Source: Lysobacterales bacterium
Lineage (GTDB): Bacteria > Pseudomonadota > Gammaproteobacteria > Xanthomonadales > SZUA-5
Direction of reading: 5' to 3'
Assembly (NCBI GenBank): GCA_022844135.1
Contig: JALHMG010000018.1
Coordinates: 25,816-89,815, forward strand
Length of the DNA: 64,000 nucleotides
The notes beneath the pieces were generated by a model. The model did not search any database and was not told the origin of the DNA. It saw only the letters and a list, made by a program, of their open reading frames with translations. Position numbers and translations under genes: made by a program. This document shows positions 8,986 to 17,896 of the stretch, one piece after another. Position 1 is the first letter of the stretch, and every line of letters starts with the position of its first letter.

Positions 8986-11214
8986 TCAGAACCGCTTGCG
9001 CACCTTGACCAGGAACTGATCGCTATCGCGTAACGACAGTGCATCGGTCAGGAGATCGTCGAAGTCCTCCCGGCGCCCGGTCTCGGCAAATCCGCCGCGA
9101 CCATAGACCACGTAGATGTCCGACTGCGGCGCGAACTCGTAGCGATAGCGCAACTGCAGTCCGAAGTTGTTGACGCTGAAATCCTCGATCGCATCGCCAC
9201 TGGAACGCGGCACGCCGAAACGATCGACGCGCACGGCGCGCGCGTTTTCAGCGGCAATCGCCAACCACTGCAATTTGACGCGCAACTCGTGCCTGGGCTT
9301 GGGAAACCAATTGGCGTTGAGTCCACTGGTGACCAGTTCCCGCTCGAAGCGACCCAGCAGGTTCTCGCGTTGCCATATCAGCCAATCGTTGCTGCCCCTG
9401 AAGTAAAGGTAGCCATCCAAGGACAATTGCTGGCTCGCCGTAAAGGTACCGCCCGCGCCGATCTCGAATGCTCGCCCGCCCAGGCCCTCTTCGGGCGCAC
9501 TGGCGCTCAGCTCGTACTGCCAGCGTTCGAAGCGCGGCGAGTCGTATTCGACGTAATACGATTGGCGAAAAGGTATGTTGGTATTACCGTTGCCGCGGGT
9601 TATCAAATCGTTGACGCCGCTGGTCTCCAGGAAGGCATTTACCAGTAGTGTGGCGCCGCTCTTGTACTGCCATTCTCGATCCAGGATGAACGCGCCCGGC
9701 AAACGCTCTCCGCTATCGTTGGTGCGCCACTGCCACTCGCCGCGCCAACTTGCGCCGCGCAATGTCTCGTGTTTCAGCGTTTGCTGATACTCCATGGTCC
9801 ACTCGATTTCATTGAGGCTGGCGCGACGCTGAAAACCCATATCGTTGAAATTCAGTTCACGATCGAAGTGCGTCAACTCCCATTCCTGACGGAACGCCGG
9901 ACTCGGGGTGTAGTCGATGCGCGCCCAAACGCCCGATCCATTGCTGTCATCCTGCATGTCGATGTCGGAGATCAACCATTGCCCGGTCACCTGCCATCGA
10001 TCGTTCGCGCGCCAGGTGCCGTCGACCGCATGCACGGTAGCCTGGCGTTCGAGAAAGGGCCGGTCGACCCAAGTGCCCAGATAGCCCAGGCTCAGTTGCT
10101 CGCCGGTCCGAACCAGACGGTGGGCGTAAAACAGGCTGCCGAGGTCATCCGCGTAATCGGCCTCTTGCGCAATCAGCGCACCGTAGTCCAAGCCCAAGGC
10201 GGTGCCGTTGGCTTTGATCGCTGCGTCGATATCGTTCGCCAGCCCAGTACCATCGTCGCGCGGCCCGCCGATGCGCCGCGTGTAAATCAGCAGACCATTG
10301 TCTGGCGTGCGCAAATCGAATGCGGCTTGATTCTCGGTGAAGAACGGCCGACGGTCGGAGAAAAACGCTTCGATGGCGTCGAAGTTGACGACCAGCTCGT
10401 CGGCCTCCACCTGGCCAAAATCTGGCGCCAGTGCAGCGGTGAGTTGGAAGTCCCCGCTCGGCTTCCAGTAGAGGTCCGCACCCGCATTGAACGCCTGTCG
10501 GTCGTTTTTCAGATCCGCCGAGACCGTTGCGTAAGGAAAGACCCGAAACAGCGATTGCTGATACTGATCGATCTCGACGCGCGCGAACTCGGACACATAG
10601 CGCGGACGCATGAAGCTCGCCGCCGGAAAGCCGCTGCGTTCAGTTTTCGCGCCGAGCACGCGATCGAACATCAGCGCAATGGTGCGCCGCGGCGCGTCGC
10701 TGTTTTTCATGGCGGCGACGGTCCACGGCAGCAACATCTCCGCGCTCCAATAGTCTTCGCCTTCGAAGGCCGCGTGCTTCCAATCGCCATCCCAATCGGT
10801 ACTGAACCGGTTCTCGTTGGTGATCGTCGCGTCTTGAACAGAGCCGGCTATCGATATCGTAAAGTTGAACGCAACCTCGCCATCGGCATTGAAGTCGATG
10901 AAAGCATTCACGCGATCGCCAGGCATATCCGCGTCCCGCGCGGTGAGTTCTCGCTGTCGCGGCACGTCCGCCGGCTGTTCATTCCAAAAACCGATGGCGA
11001 TGCCTTCCGGCAGGGCGAGCAATCGAACCTTGGTGGAATACGAAGGCGCCGCTCGGGTGAAAGGCTCCACAACCACGAAATCGTCGAAAATCTGCGCGTT
11101 TTGCCACGCGGGTTCGTCCAGCTTGCCGTCGACAACCAGAACGCTCGCAGTTCGATCTTGCGCCATTGCCAGCACAGGCAGTGCCAGCCAAATCGCCATC
11201 CATAAAAATTTCAA
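8986..11214 (-). CDS. DUF5916 protein with carbohydrate-binding-like N-domain
   Basis: This is a 742-residue exported protein. A signal peptide (MKFLWMAIWLALPVLAMA, cut before Q) is followed by a family-9 carbohydrate-binding-like domain (VDGKLDEPAWQNAQ, about residues 25-210) and then a DUF5916 region with alternating aromatic strands, including ALAPDFGQVEAD and FFSDRRPFFTENQAAF, ending in FLVKVRKRF. The terminal Phe and strand pattern suggest an outer-membrane beta-barrel. Substrate is unknown; relatives are often near sugar or peptide uptake genes, which is not the case here. I chose the TTG at 11214 because a GGAG lies eight bases upstream and it puts Lys at position 2 of a good signal peptide. 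An ATG at 11289 would add 25 unrelated residues. Confidence 0.83.
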   Translation of the reverse strand: MKFLWMAIWLALPVLAMAQDRTASVLVVDGKLDEPAWQNAQIFDDFVVVEPFTRAAPSYSTKVRLLALPEGIAIGFWNEQPADVPRQRELTARDADMPGDRVNAFIDFNADGEVAFNFTISIAGSVQDATITNENRFSTDWDGDWKHAAFEGEDYWSAEMLLPWTVAAMKNSDAPRRTIALMFDRVLGAKTERSGFPAASFMRPRYVSEFARVEIDQYQQSLFRVFPYATVSADLKNDRQAFNAGADLYWKPSGDFQLTAALAPDFGQVEADELVVNFDAIEAFFSDRRPFFTENQAAFDLRTPDNGLLIYTRRIGGPRDDGTGLANDIDAAIKANGTALGLDYGALIAQEADYADDLGSLFYAHRLVRTGEQLSLGYLGTWVDRPFLERQATVHAVDGTWRANDRWQVTGQWLISDIDMQDDSNGSGVWARIDYTPSPAFRQEWELTHFDRELNFNDMGFQRRASLNEIEWTMEYQQTLKHETLRGASWRGEWQWRTNDSGERLPGAFILDREWQYKSGATLLVNAFLETSGVNDLITRGNGNTNIPFRQSYYVEYDSPRFERWQYELSASAPEEGLGGRAFEIGAGGTFTASQQLSLDGYLYFRGSNDWLIWQRENLLGRFERELVTSGLNANWFPKPRHELRVKLQWLAIAAENARAVRVDRFGVPRSSGDAIEDFSVNNFGLQLRYRYEFAPQSDIYVVYGRGGFAETGRREDFDDLLTDALSLRDSDQFLVKVRKRF

Positions 11215-11593
11215 GTTCCGCTCTCCGCAGCAACGCGCTCCCTGGCGCTCAACAGCATCTGACGCGGCTGCGAGCGTTTTGGTTTGCATTGAGCGCGCTG
11301 CGATATCGAACTGCGCGCGTAAGGTGCGGCGAGAGCTGGGAGAGCAAAAGTTTGCATGCGACGACTGGGCATAGCAGGGCCGCCGAGTCTAAATGCGCAC
11401 TGCCATCGATCGGGGTGCCAGAAGTCTTGGCTCACGCCAAACGGTTGCCAGGGGCGGACCAGACGTTGCGGGTTGCACGCGGATGGATTTGCTCATTCCC
11501 GCGAGCGCGGGAATGAACTGCGCAACCAGCAGGTAAAACTTCGCGTGCGTCGGTCTGCGACGGCCGCGCTGACAACCGCTTCTATCGAGGCAA
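11215..11593. other. Intergenic region with a REP-like palindrome
   Basis: This 379-base stretch lies between msrA, which reads leftward into it, and the start of the DUF5916 gene. It contains one clear palindrome (11494-11515), listed separately. No convincing reading frame, RNA gene or promoter could be identified; short frames here lack ribosome-binding sites and family resemblance. It should hold the promoter of the DUF5916 gene. Confidence 0.5.
11494..11515. repeat. REP-like palindrome downstream of msrA
   Basis: A perfect 9-base inverted repeat (CATTCCCGC and GCGGGAATG) is separated by GAGC. It lies about 80 bases after the msrA stop. The motif resembles the dispersed CATTCCCGC palindromes of many proteobacterial genomes, so it may be a REP element, a transcript-end stabiliser, or both. 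There is no T-run to make it a standard intrinsic terminator. Confidence 0.65.
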
Positions 11594-12181
11594 TTACTTC
11601 AAGTCCGCTGCGAAGCGCTTCTTGAACTTGGCCACTTTCGGAGCGATGACGAGGCTGCAGTAGGGCTGCTCGCCGTTCAATTCGAAGTACTGCTGGTGAT
11701 AATCCTCGGCCGGATAAAACACCGTCAGCGGCTGCACTTCGGTCACCAGCGGTCCGCGCCATTCGCCGCTGGCGGCGGTAGCGGCGATAGCCTTCTCGAT
11801 TGCTGCTTTCTGCTCTTCGTTGCTGAAAAAAGCGATGGACCGATACTGCGGCCCGACATCGTTGCCCTGACGATTCAACGTCGTCGGATCGTGGATGGTG
11901 AAGAACACTTCGAGCAGTTTGTCGCGCGAGATGATGGCCGGATCGAAAGTCACTTCCACCACCTCCGCGTGGCCCGTTTTGCCACCGGTCACTTGCTTGT
12001 AGGTTGGGTTTGCGACCGCACCGCCAGCATAACCAGAGACGGCCGATTCGACGCCCTTCAGTTCTTCATACACAGCCTCAAGGCACCAGAAGCAGCCGCC
12101 GCCGAGGACCAGTTTTTCTTTGTTTTGCGCCATGAGAGATTCCGAGGTGAGGGCAAAGAGGAGAAGCAGCAGCACACGCAT
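11594..12181 (-). CDS. msrA: Exported peptide methionine-S-sulfoxide reductase
   Basis: MsrA reduces the S epimer of methionine sulfoxide in proteins. The 195-residue sequence carries the active-site GCFWC (Cys near residue 30), GYAGG, TGHAEVVEV and the C-terminal PYCS resolving cysteine region. Unlike the common cytosolic enzyme, it starts with a short hydrophobic segment (MRVLLLLLFALTSESLMA) followed by Q, which looks like a signal peptide, so it probably repairs envelope proteins. An internal start at the Met before AQNKEKL would give a cytosolic form. No msrB gene is adjacent. It is divergent from purD. Confidence 0.93.
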   Translation of the reverse strand: MRVLLLLLFALTSESLMAQNKEKLVLGGGCFWCLEAVYEELKGVESAVSGYAGGAVANPTYKQVTGGKTGHAEVVEVTFDPAIISRDKLLEVFFTIHDPTTLNRQGNDVGPQYRSIAFFSNEEQKAAIEKAIAATAASGEWRGPLVTEVQPLTVFYPAEDYHQQYFELNGEQPYCSLVIAPKVAKFKKRFAADLK

Positions 12182-12383
12182 GATGGGTTTCCAAGGAAGT
12201 GGAGTTTGGGGACGAACCTAACGGATCAAGAGTCAACCGCGTGAGAATCTGGGTCATTGCGCGGGGGCGTTCGCGCTGCAGCAGCCATCGATCAACCGAC
12301 CTGTCGCAACGGACCGTCTTTCCGGCCAAAGCATTTCACACCCCCGCTATGCTGTGTCGCATCGACAGCGGGTGGATGGTTCT

Positions 12384-13667
12384 ATGAAAGTCCTGGTGAT
12401 TGGCAATGGCGGTCGCGAGCACGCACTGGCCTGGCGGATACGCCAGTCGCCCCAGGTGCGTGAAGTACTGGTTGCACCGGGAAACGCAGGAACGGCATTC
12501 GAACCCGGCATGCGCAATGCGCCCGTGGCGCCAACGGATATCGATGGCCTGCTGGCACTGGCGCGGCAAGAGCGCGTCGATCTGACCGTCGTCGGACCAG
12601 AGGCACCGCTGTCGCTGGGCATCGTCGATCGATTTCAGGCGTCAGGATTGCGCTGCTTCGGCCCGACGCAAGCTGCCGCCCAACTGGAGGCCTCGAAGGC
12701 CTTCACCAAGGCCTTTCTGGAACGCCATCGGATTCCCACCGCGCAGTACCGCGTATTCACCGACCTCGATTCCGCCAAAGCCTACGTGCGCGACCGCGGC
12801 GCGCCGATTGTGGTCAAAGCCGATGGACTGGCGGCCGGCAAGGGCGTGGTCGTGGCACAGTCGGTGGCTGAAGCCGAATCGGCTTTGGATGCGATGCTGG
12901 GCGGCGATTCGGTGGGCGCGGCCGGGCATCGCGTGGTGATCGAAGACTTTCTCGCAGGCGAAGAAGCCAGCTACATCGTCATCGCCGATGGCACCAACTA
13001 CATCGCGCTGGCGACCTCCCAAGACCACAAGCGCCGCGACGATGGCGATCTCGGACCGAACACCGGCGGCATGGGCGCGTACTCGCCGGCGCCCGTGGTC
13101 ACCGCTGCCGTCGACGCCCAGGTGCGCCGCGAAATCATCGAACCTACGCTCGCTGCGATGCGCGCCGAGGGCCATCCCTTCGTTGGTTTTCTGTATGCAG
13201 GACTGATGATTCATCACGGCCGCGCTTCAGTGCTCGAATACAACGTGCGCTGCGGCGATCCGGAAACGCAGCCCATCATGCTGCGACTGAAAAGCGATGT
13301 GATCGAACTGTACCAGGCAGCCATCGACGGACGCCTTAGTCAAGTCGCGTGCGCCTGGGATCCACGCAGCGCGGTGGGCGTGGTGCTCGCGGCGGAAGGT
13401 TATCCGGGCCCGGTGCGCAAAGGCGATCCCATCGGCGGTTTGTCGGTGACGCAGTTGCCGGAGGTCAAAGTTTTCCACGCCGGAACCCGGCTCCGCGATG
13501 GCGTGGCCACGACCGACGGCGGTCGCGTACTCACCGTTTGCGCGCTCGGCGACACACTGTTGGCGGCCCGCAGGCTAGCCTACCAACGCGTCGAGTCGAT
13601 CCAATGGCCGGGGATGTTCTGTCGGCGGGATATTGGAGTGCGGGGGTTGGTGAATTCTTCGGCCTGA
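12384..13667 (+). CDS. purD: Phosphoribosylamine-glycine ligase (GAR synthetase)
   Basis: PurD joins phosphoribosylamine and glycine with ATP, the second step of purine synthesis. The 427 residues show the full ATP-grasp series: MKVLVIGNGGREHALAWRI at the N-terminus, GPEAPLSLGIVD, KADGLAAGKGVVVA, SQDHKRRDDGDLGPNTGGMGAYSP, and EYNVRCGDPETQPIM. The start is the ATG at 12384, which begins exactly at the conserved nucleotide-binding strand; the ten extra upstream codons from 12354 are not conserved. purH, its frequent partner, is not adjacent, and purC lies about 9 kb away. Confidence 0.97.
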   Translation: MKVLVIGNGGREHALAWRIRQSPQVREVLVAPGNAGTAFEPGMRNAPVAPTDIDGLLALARQERVDLTVVGPEAPLSLGIVDRFQASGLRCFGPTQAAAQLEASKAFTKAFLERHRIPTAQYRVFTDLDSAKAYVRDRGAPIVVKADGLAAGKGVVVAQSVAEAESALDAMLGGDSVGAAGHRVVIEDFLAGEEASYIVIADGTNYIALATSQDHKRRDDGDLGPNTGGMGAYSPAPVVTAAVDAQVRREIIEPTLAAMRAEGHPFVGFLYAGLMIHHGRASVLEYNVRCGDPETQPIMLRLKSDVIELYQAAIDGRLSQVACAWDPRSAVGVVLAAEGYPGPVRKGDPIGGLSVTQLPEVKVFHAGTRLRDGVATTDGGRVLTVCALGDTLLAARRLAYQRVESIQWPGMFCRRDIGVRGLVNSSA

Positions 13668-13839
13668 AAAGTTGGATCGTGATGCCGACGAATCAGACAG
13701 CTATCCACGGGCCGTAACCCATCGATCCGCCGCTGCAGTCGCTGCCGCATAGATGCGGATATGAAACGCAACAATGCTTGCAAATCGAAAACTGCTAAGC
13801 CATTGTCGATTTAGGACCGACGATCTGGCGGGGGCGTCG

Positions 13840-15273
13840 ATGCATCACGCGGTGATGATTTCAAGCACGTACAGCGATCTCAAGCGGATGCGGCAAGTTT
13901 TGATCGACGCCGCAATCAAGGCTGGGTTCTATCCCAAAGTCATGGAGTACAACGACGGCGCGGTCAACGCCAGCGCGCTGACCAATTCCTTAGCCATGGT
14001 GAACGACTCGCATGCTTATGTGCTGCTGATCGGTCGTCGCTACGGTCAGCGCCCGGCATCGCCCAGCAATCCCCAGAACTTGTCCATCACCGAACTGGAG
14101 TTCAACGAAGCCATTCGGCTGAAAAAGCCCGTGAAGTTGATCCTGCTCAGCGACACGTACCCGACTGGTGTCGGCGATCAACTCCAGACGGACATCGAAA
14201 GCCTGAAAGCCTTCCGTCAGCGCGCAAAAACCCTGGATGGCAATGCTGGCGAGCATCGAATCTACAAAGTGGTCAACACCAAGCAAGAGCTGTCGGACGC
14301 GGCCCGCGATGCGATGCGCGATTTGGCTGATTACCTTCGAATGCAGCCCAAGCGGCCGGTCGCAATGCCGACGCCAGCGTCGGCTGAAACACCCAGCGAT
14401 CCAAGCGCAATCGCCCAATTCGAATCCGCAGTCCGCATCTTGTTCGGAGCGGAGGGTCCTCTACACAGTTGGAAGAGAATCGAGCGCGCAAAAGCCCCAT
14501 CTGTTTTGCCGGCCTCGGTGCAGATGGCGTTGACCAACCCCGATCGAGGTTTGGGCGATCGGCTCAGCAGAATCGTCAGGCACGAATTGACCGGCGCTTT
14601 GGCCGACGACCTAAGGACCTACCGATTCACACTGTCGCCCAAGGGCCGTGTGGAAGTGCACATGTGCCTGGTGGATTGCATGGATGCCGCCATCAAGTTG
14701 TGTATGGACCCGGTCAAGCGCGGTGCGTTGCAGCAGATGCGCCAGGGCCTGTTGCACGTGCCTGCCCAAATGATTCCTGGCAGTGCTCTTGCGTTGAGAC
14801 TCAGGCCCTTGGACGGCCTTGAACTGAAGCCGAATAGCCCGAATCGTGCTTTAAGCGCAAAACACGTCGCAGAGTTTGGGTTGGAGGTAGGGCTTGGCGA
14901 TGACGCCAATTTCAGCCTCGCCAGTCTGGTTTGCTCGATACCGTCCAGTCGCAATCCGGAAGGCCGCGTGATATCGATCAACTCTGAGCGCGACGTCGAA
15001 GAATGGCGCGGCTTTCTGCTCGACGAACGAGGGCAGGGACGGGAGCGTCTGCTGGTTCTAGCACTGGAATTTGGCAATGCCTTGGGCGATACCGCCATTG
15101 CCTGGTTAGATAAGTTTGGCGTCAAGACAGTGCTGCTGGCCGGAGACACGGGCGGCACTTTCTGGTGGTTAGAAGAAAGCGTGCTCGTGGGACGGGTTAG
15201 TGGCTTTATCGAAGATGCCAACGCAATCCTTGGTGACGCTATTCAAGGGGCGAAATTGCAGGGGGCGTTGTAG
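13840..15273 (+). CDS. DUF4062 protein with shared C-terminal module
   Basis: This 477-residue protein opens the accessory island. Residues about 3-110 match DUF4062 (VMISSTYSDLKRMRQVL, DSHAYVLLIGRRYGQRP, LSITELEFNEA), a domain often placed at the N-terminus of STAND NTPases and other conflict-type signalling proteins. After a Pro/Ser/Thr linker, residues about 190-470 form a module homologous by eye to the C-terminal half of the next gene: LFGAEGPLHSW, IVRHELTGALADDL, CLVDCMDAAIKLCMDP, and a later part ending in FWWLEESVLVGRVSGFIEDA. I cannot name this module. The ATG at 13840 is preceded by a G-run; ATG at 13855 or an upstream TTG-like extension are alternatives. Its TAG stop overlaps the GTG of the kinase gene. 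Confidence 0.8.
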   Translation: MHHAVMISSTYSDLKRMRQVLIDAAIKAGFYPKVMEYNDGAVNASALTNSLAMVNDSHAYVLLIGRRYGQRPASPSNPQNLSITELEFNEAIRLKKPVKLILLSDTYPTGVGDQLQTDIESLKAFRQRAKTLDGNAGEHRIYKVVNTKQELSDAARDAMRDLADYLRMQPKRPVAMPTPASAETPSDPSAIAQFESAVRILFGAEGPLHSWKRIERAKAPSVLPASVQMALTNPDRGLGDRLSRIVRHELTGALADDLRTYRFTLSPKGRVEVHMCLVDCMDAAIKLCMDPVKRGALQQMRQGLLHVPAQMIPGSALALRLRPLDGLELKPNSPNRALSAKHVAEFGLEVGLGDDANFSLASLVCSIPSSRNPEGRVISINSERDVEEWRGFLLDERGQGRERLLVLALEFGNALGDTAIAWLDKFGVKTVLLAGDTGGTFWWLEESVLVGRVSGFIEDANAILGDAIQGAKLQGAL

Positions 15274-16907
15274 TGAACGCAAGTGACGCCGAAGGGAACG
15301 AGATGAACCGAACGCCCGTTCGTTCTGAATCGGTAGCGGCTTGGACGAGGTTTGAATCATGGTGGCTAAAGCCAGACGATTCACCTGTCGATCACAGCGG
15401 ACAGGCTCATATCGATTTTCTCTATGATCAACCGCGCGCAGAGGCGAAAGTTGTGGCTGTGCGCAAGCAAATGAAGGTGTTTACAGATCGCGCTCGTTTT
15501 TTACGCGAGATGCAGCTCAATCGACAGTTCTTTGCAGGTGACTTGTTTCTCGCCGGATCTGATACGCACGTTGAAAAATGCTGGATGGTTTTGCGCTATC
15601 TGTCGGGCGGTTCTCTACGGCAACGCTTTAGTTCGCGCCGTAGAATTCCAGACTGCCAAGCGCTACTGCGAAAGATCGCTCAATGTGTGGACAAAAACCT
15701 GTCGTTGAACGTTCTGCATCGCGATATCAAGCCCGAGAATCTGATGTTTGAAGGCCCAGGCGACGACGACAGGCTTTACTTGATCGATTATGGCATGGCG
15801 GTCGAGGCCGGAAAAGTGGGCGCCGAAACCGCCGCCCCCGAAAATGGTCGCGTTGGCACGCCGGCATACATGGCACAAGAGCGTCGCAATGGCGAACCGG
15901 CAAGCGTTGCGACAGAGATACGTGAGTTCGTAATCACCGCGATCGAAGTTGCACGATATTGTGGAAATTTTGCGCTAGCAGCCCAGTTCGAGCAGACTTC
16001 ACCGGATGCGCGGCATGGATTCGACAGCGCCGAAGCTCTGTTGGATGCGGTCTTCATCAGGTCGGGCGGTGGTCCCGATGCCGAGTTGCTGGCGAAGTTC
16101 TGGTGTATCGCGGAGCGCCTGTTTGGTCCGAAAGGACCACTCGGAGCTTGGCAAGGGCAAGGACTGCTGCCCAGAATTCGTTCGCTTCTCAGCTCCAGTC
16201 ATCCAAGAAAGGCGCCGAGTCTTGTACGATTTGTTAGACACGAAGTCACCAGCAAGCTGATTGGCGATATCAAGGACAGTCGAGTTTCTCTCTCTAAATC
16301 GCAACTTGGTAACATCGCTGGCGAGCTGGTTTCCTGTATGGACGTTGCCATTCAACTGTGCATAGATCCACAGCGTCGTAATGAGTTGATAGCTTTCAAG
16401 AATGCGCTGATAGAAGATCCGGACCAGACCGCACCCCTCCAACTCCCGGTGGAAACCAGGATAAGCGCCATTGTAGCGGTGCGTGGAGTCACGCCTGTAC
16501 ATGGGCAGCACCTAAGCGAGACGGCAGATCAAGAACTAGAGAACGGCGCCGGCGAAGATGCTCGCTTTGGATTTGCCGAGTGGGTTATTCAAAGACTGAT
16601 CGCTACAACGCCGCTCGGTAAGCCAATTTCCGTGCGCAGCCCGGAAGAATACAAAACCTGGAAAGGGAAATTTGCAGACGATCAGGCTGGTGGGAAAAGC
16701 CGAATATTGGTTCTGAGAAGTGACGAGTATGACAAACTCGGTTCTCAGAAAATCGGATGGCTATGTGACTTGCATATCCTGGTTATCAAGCTGGACGGGG
16801 CCGGAAGCTCATCGTTCTGGCAAATGAACGAACATCGGATGAATGCCACGGTAACTAATTTTGTGGATGATGTTAAGGAATTGCTGAAAAAGGCCGAAAC
16901 CCAATGA
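15273..16907 (+). CDS. Hanks-type Ser/Thr protein kinase with shared C-terminal module
   Basis: This is a 544-residue protein. The kinase domain (about residues 35-235) has a likely catalytic Lys in VVAVRKQ, Glu in LREMQL, a complete catalytic loop VLHRDIKPENLMF near residue 148, DYG in place of DFG near 171, and GTPAYMAQE in place of APE near 200. A glycine-rich loop is not evident. There is no membrane segment, so the kinase is cytoplasmic. Residues about 271-540 repeat the C-terminal module of the DUF4062 protein (RLFGPKGPLGAW, FVRHEVTSKLIGDI, ELVSCMDVAIQLCIDP, FWQMNEHRM). The GTG at 15273 overlaps the previous stop; ATG at 15303 with AAGGGA upstream is a good alternative. Its stop overlaps the MoxR start. 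Confidence 0.85.
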   Translation: MNASDAEGNEMNRTPVRSESVAAWTRFESWWLKPDDSPVDHSGQAHIDFLYDQPRAEAKVVAVRKQMKVFTDRARFLREMQLNRQFFAGDLFLAGSDTHVEKCWMVLRYLSGGSLRQRFSSRRRIPDCQALLRKIAQCVDKNLSLNVLHRDIKPENLMFEGPGDDDRLYLIDYGMAVEAGKVGAETAAPENGRVGTPAYMAQERRNGEPASVATEIREFVITAIEVARYCGNFALAAQFEQTSPDARHGFDSAEALLDAVFIRSGGGPDAELLAKFWCIAERLFGPKGPLGAWQGQGLLPRIRSLLSSSHPRKAPSLVRFVRHEVTSKLIGDIKDSRVSLSKSQLGNIAGELVSCMDVAIQLCIDPQRRNELIAFKNALIEDPDQTAPLQLPVETRISAIVAVRGVTPVHGQHLSETADQELENGAGEDARFGFAEWVIQRLIATTPLGKPISVRSPEEYKTWKGKFADDQAGGKSRILVLRSDEYDKLGSQKIGWLCDLHILVIKLDGAGSSSFWQMNEHRMNATVTNFVDDVKELLKKAETQ

Positions 16908-17854
16908 AAATCCCCGATTACTCAGCAACTCAGCTCGTTTTGCCCGCTATGTCTTCCTGGCCAGCGTCTGTGCACCTTTTCGACTCGCAGCAGCGGCTGG
17001 CCTTGCGGGCCGCGGAGGCTGCGGGAAGGCCGCTGTTGGTACGCGGCGATCCAGGCACTGGCAAGAGCCAGCTTGCGCATGCGGCGGCCGTGGCTGCGGG
17101 GCGTTTGTTTTTGCCTGTCGTGGTCGATGCGAACACGGAGTCTGGCGATTTGCTGTGGCGCTATGACGCGGTCGCGCGCTTGGCAGATGCGCATTTGAGT
17201 GGCGTTCCCGGCGGCGAGGGCAAGCGCAGTTTGTCGGCGAAGAATTACGTGCAGCCTGGGCCATTGTGGTGGGCTTTCGACTGGGCGAGCGCCCTAGAAC
17301 AGAACGGCTCGCTTGAAGCTGCGCCAGCTGCGCCAGTCGCGCCAGATAACTGGTCGCCTCAGCGAGGTAGTGTGGTGTTGATCGATGAGATCGACAAAGC
17401 TGAAGCCGAGCTACCGAACGGGCTGTTGGAAGCGCTGGGAAATGGCGGCTTCCACGTGCCTTTGGTGCCAACGACAGTGCGGCGGCCGACGGCACTGCCA
17501 GCGCCGTTGGTCATCATCACCACTAACGAAGAACGAGAGTTGCCGGCGCCATTTCTGCGCCGCTGCCTGGTGTTGAATCTGAAGCTGCCGCAGGGTGAGG
17601 CTCTGAAGCAGTTCTTGGTGGCGCGTGGCCGTTTGCATTTCCCAGAACTCGCAGCAAGTAGTCCCGAATGCCTGCAGCAAGCGGCCCAAATGCTGCTGGA
17701 TGATCGGCATGCTGCGCAGGAAGCGGGCGCCTACCTGCCCGGTTTAGCCGAGTATTTGGATCTCTTGCGCGCGGTGCAGCAAATTGATCCGGAGAATCCG
17801 CTCGCACTATTGCAAGAGGTTCGGCGCTTTGTGTACGTCAAACACAGTGCTTAA
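16904..17854 (+). CDS. MoxR-type AAA+ ATPase
   Basis: This is a 316-residue AAA+ ATPase of the MoxR class, usually a chaperone that remodels a partner carrying a vWA-like domain. Walker A is GDPGTGKS (about residue 48), Walker B VVLIDEIDKAEAELP (about 157), and sensor 1 with the arginine region is IITTNEERELPAPFLRRCL (about 205). The N-terminus has no signal. It overlaps the kinase stop in an ATGA junction and is followed after 42 bases by a large protein that should be its partner. In known MoxR-based conflict systems the ATPase pairs with vWA-like and effector or sensor proteins; that role is inferred here from order and coupling. Confidence 0.9.
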   Translation: MKIPDYSATQLVLPAMSSWPASVHLFDSQQRLALRAAEAAGRPLLVRGDPGTGKSQLAHAAAVAAGRLFLPVVVDANTESGDLLWRYDAVARLADAHLSGVPGGEGKRSLSAKNYVQPGPLWWAFDWASALEQNGSLEAAPAAPVAPDNWSPQRGSVVLIDEIDKAEAELPNGLLEALGNGGFHVPLVPTTVRRPTALPAPLVIITTNEERELPAPFLRRCLVLNLKLPQGEALKQFLVARGRLHFPELAASSPECLQQAAQMLLDDRHAAQEAGAYLPGLAEYLDLLRAVQQIDPENPLALLQEVRRFVYVKHSA

Positions 17855-17896
17855 GCGTTGCATTGCAGCGATCGCTGCGCCGGATGAGCCTCGGAG

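Noticed and set aside
12182..12383. A sigma-70 promoter for purD with TATGCT near 12347.
   Set aside because: No acceptable -35 hexamer lies at the proper distance, so the match is not distinguishable from chance.
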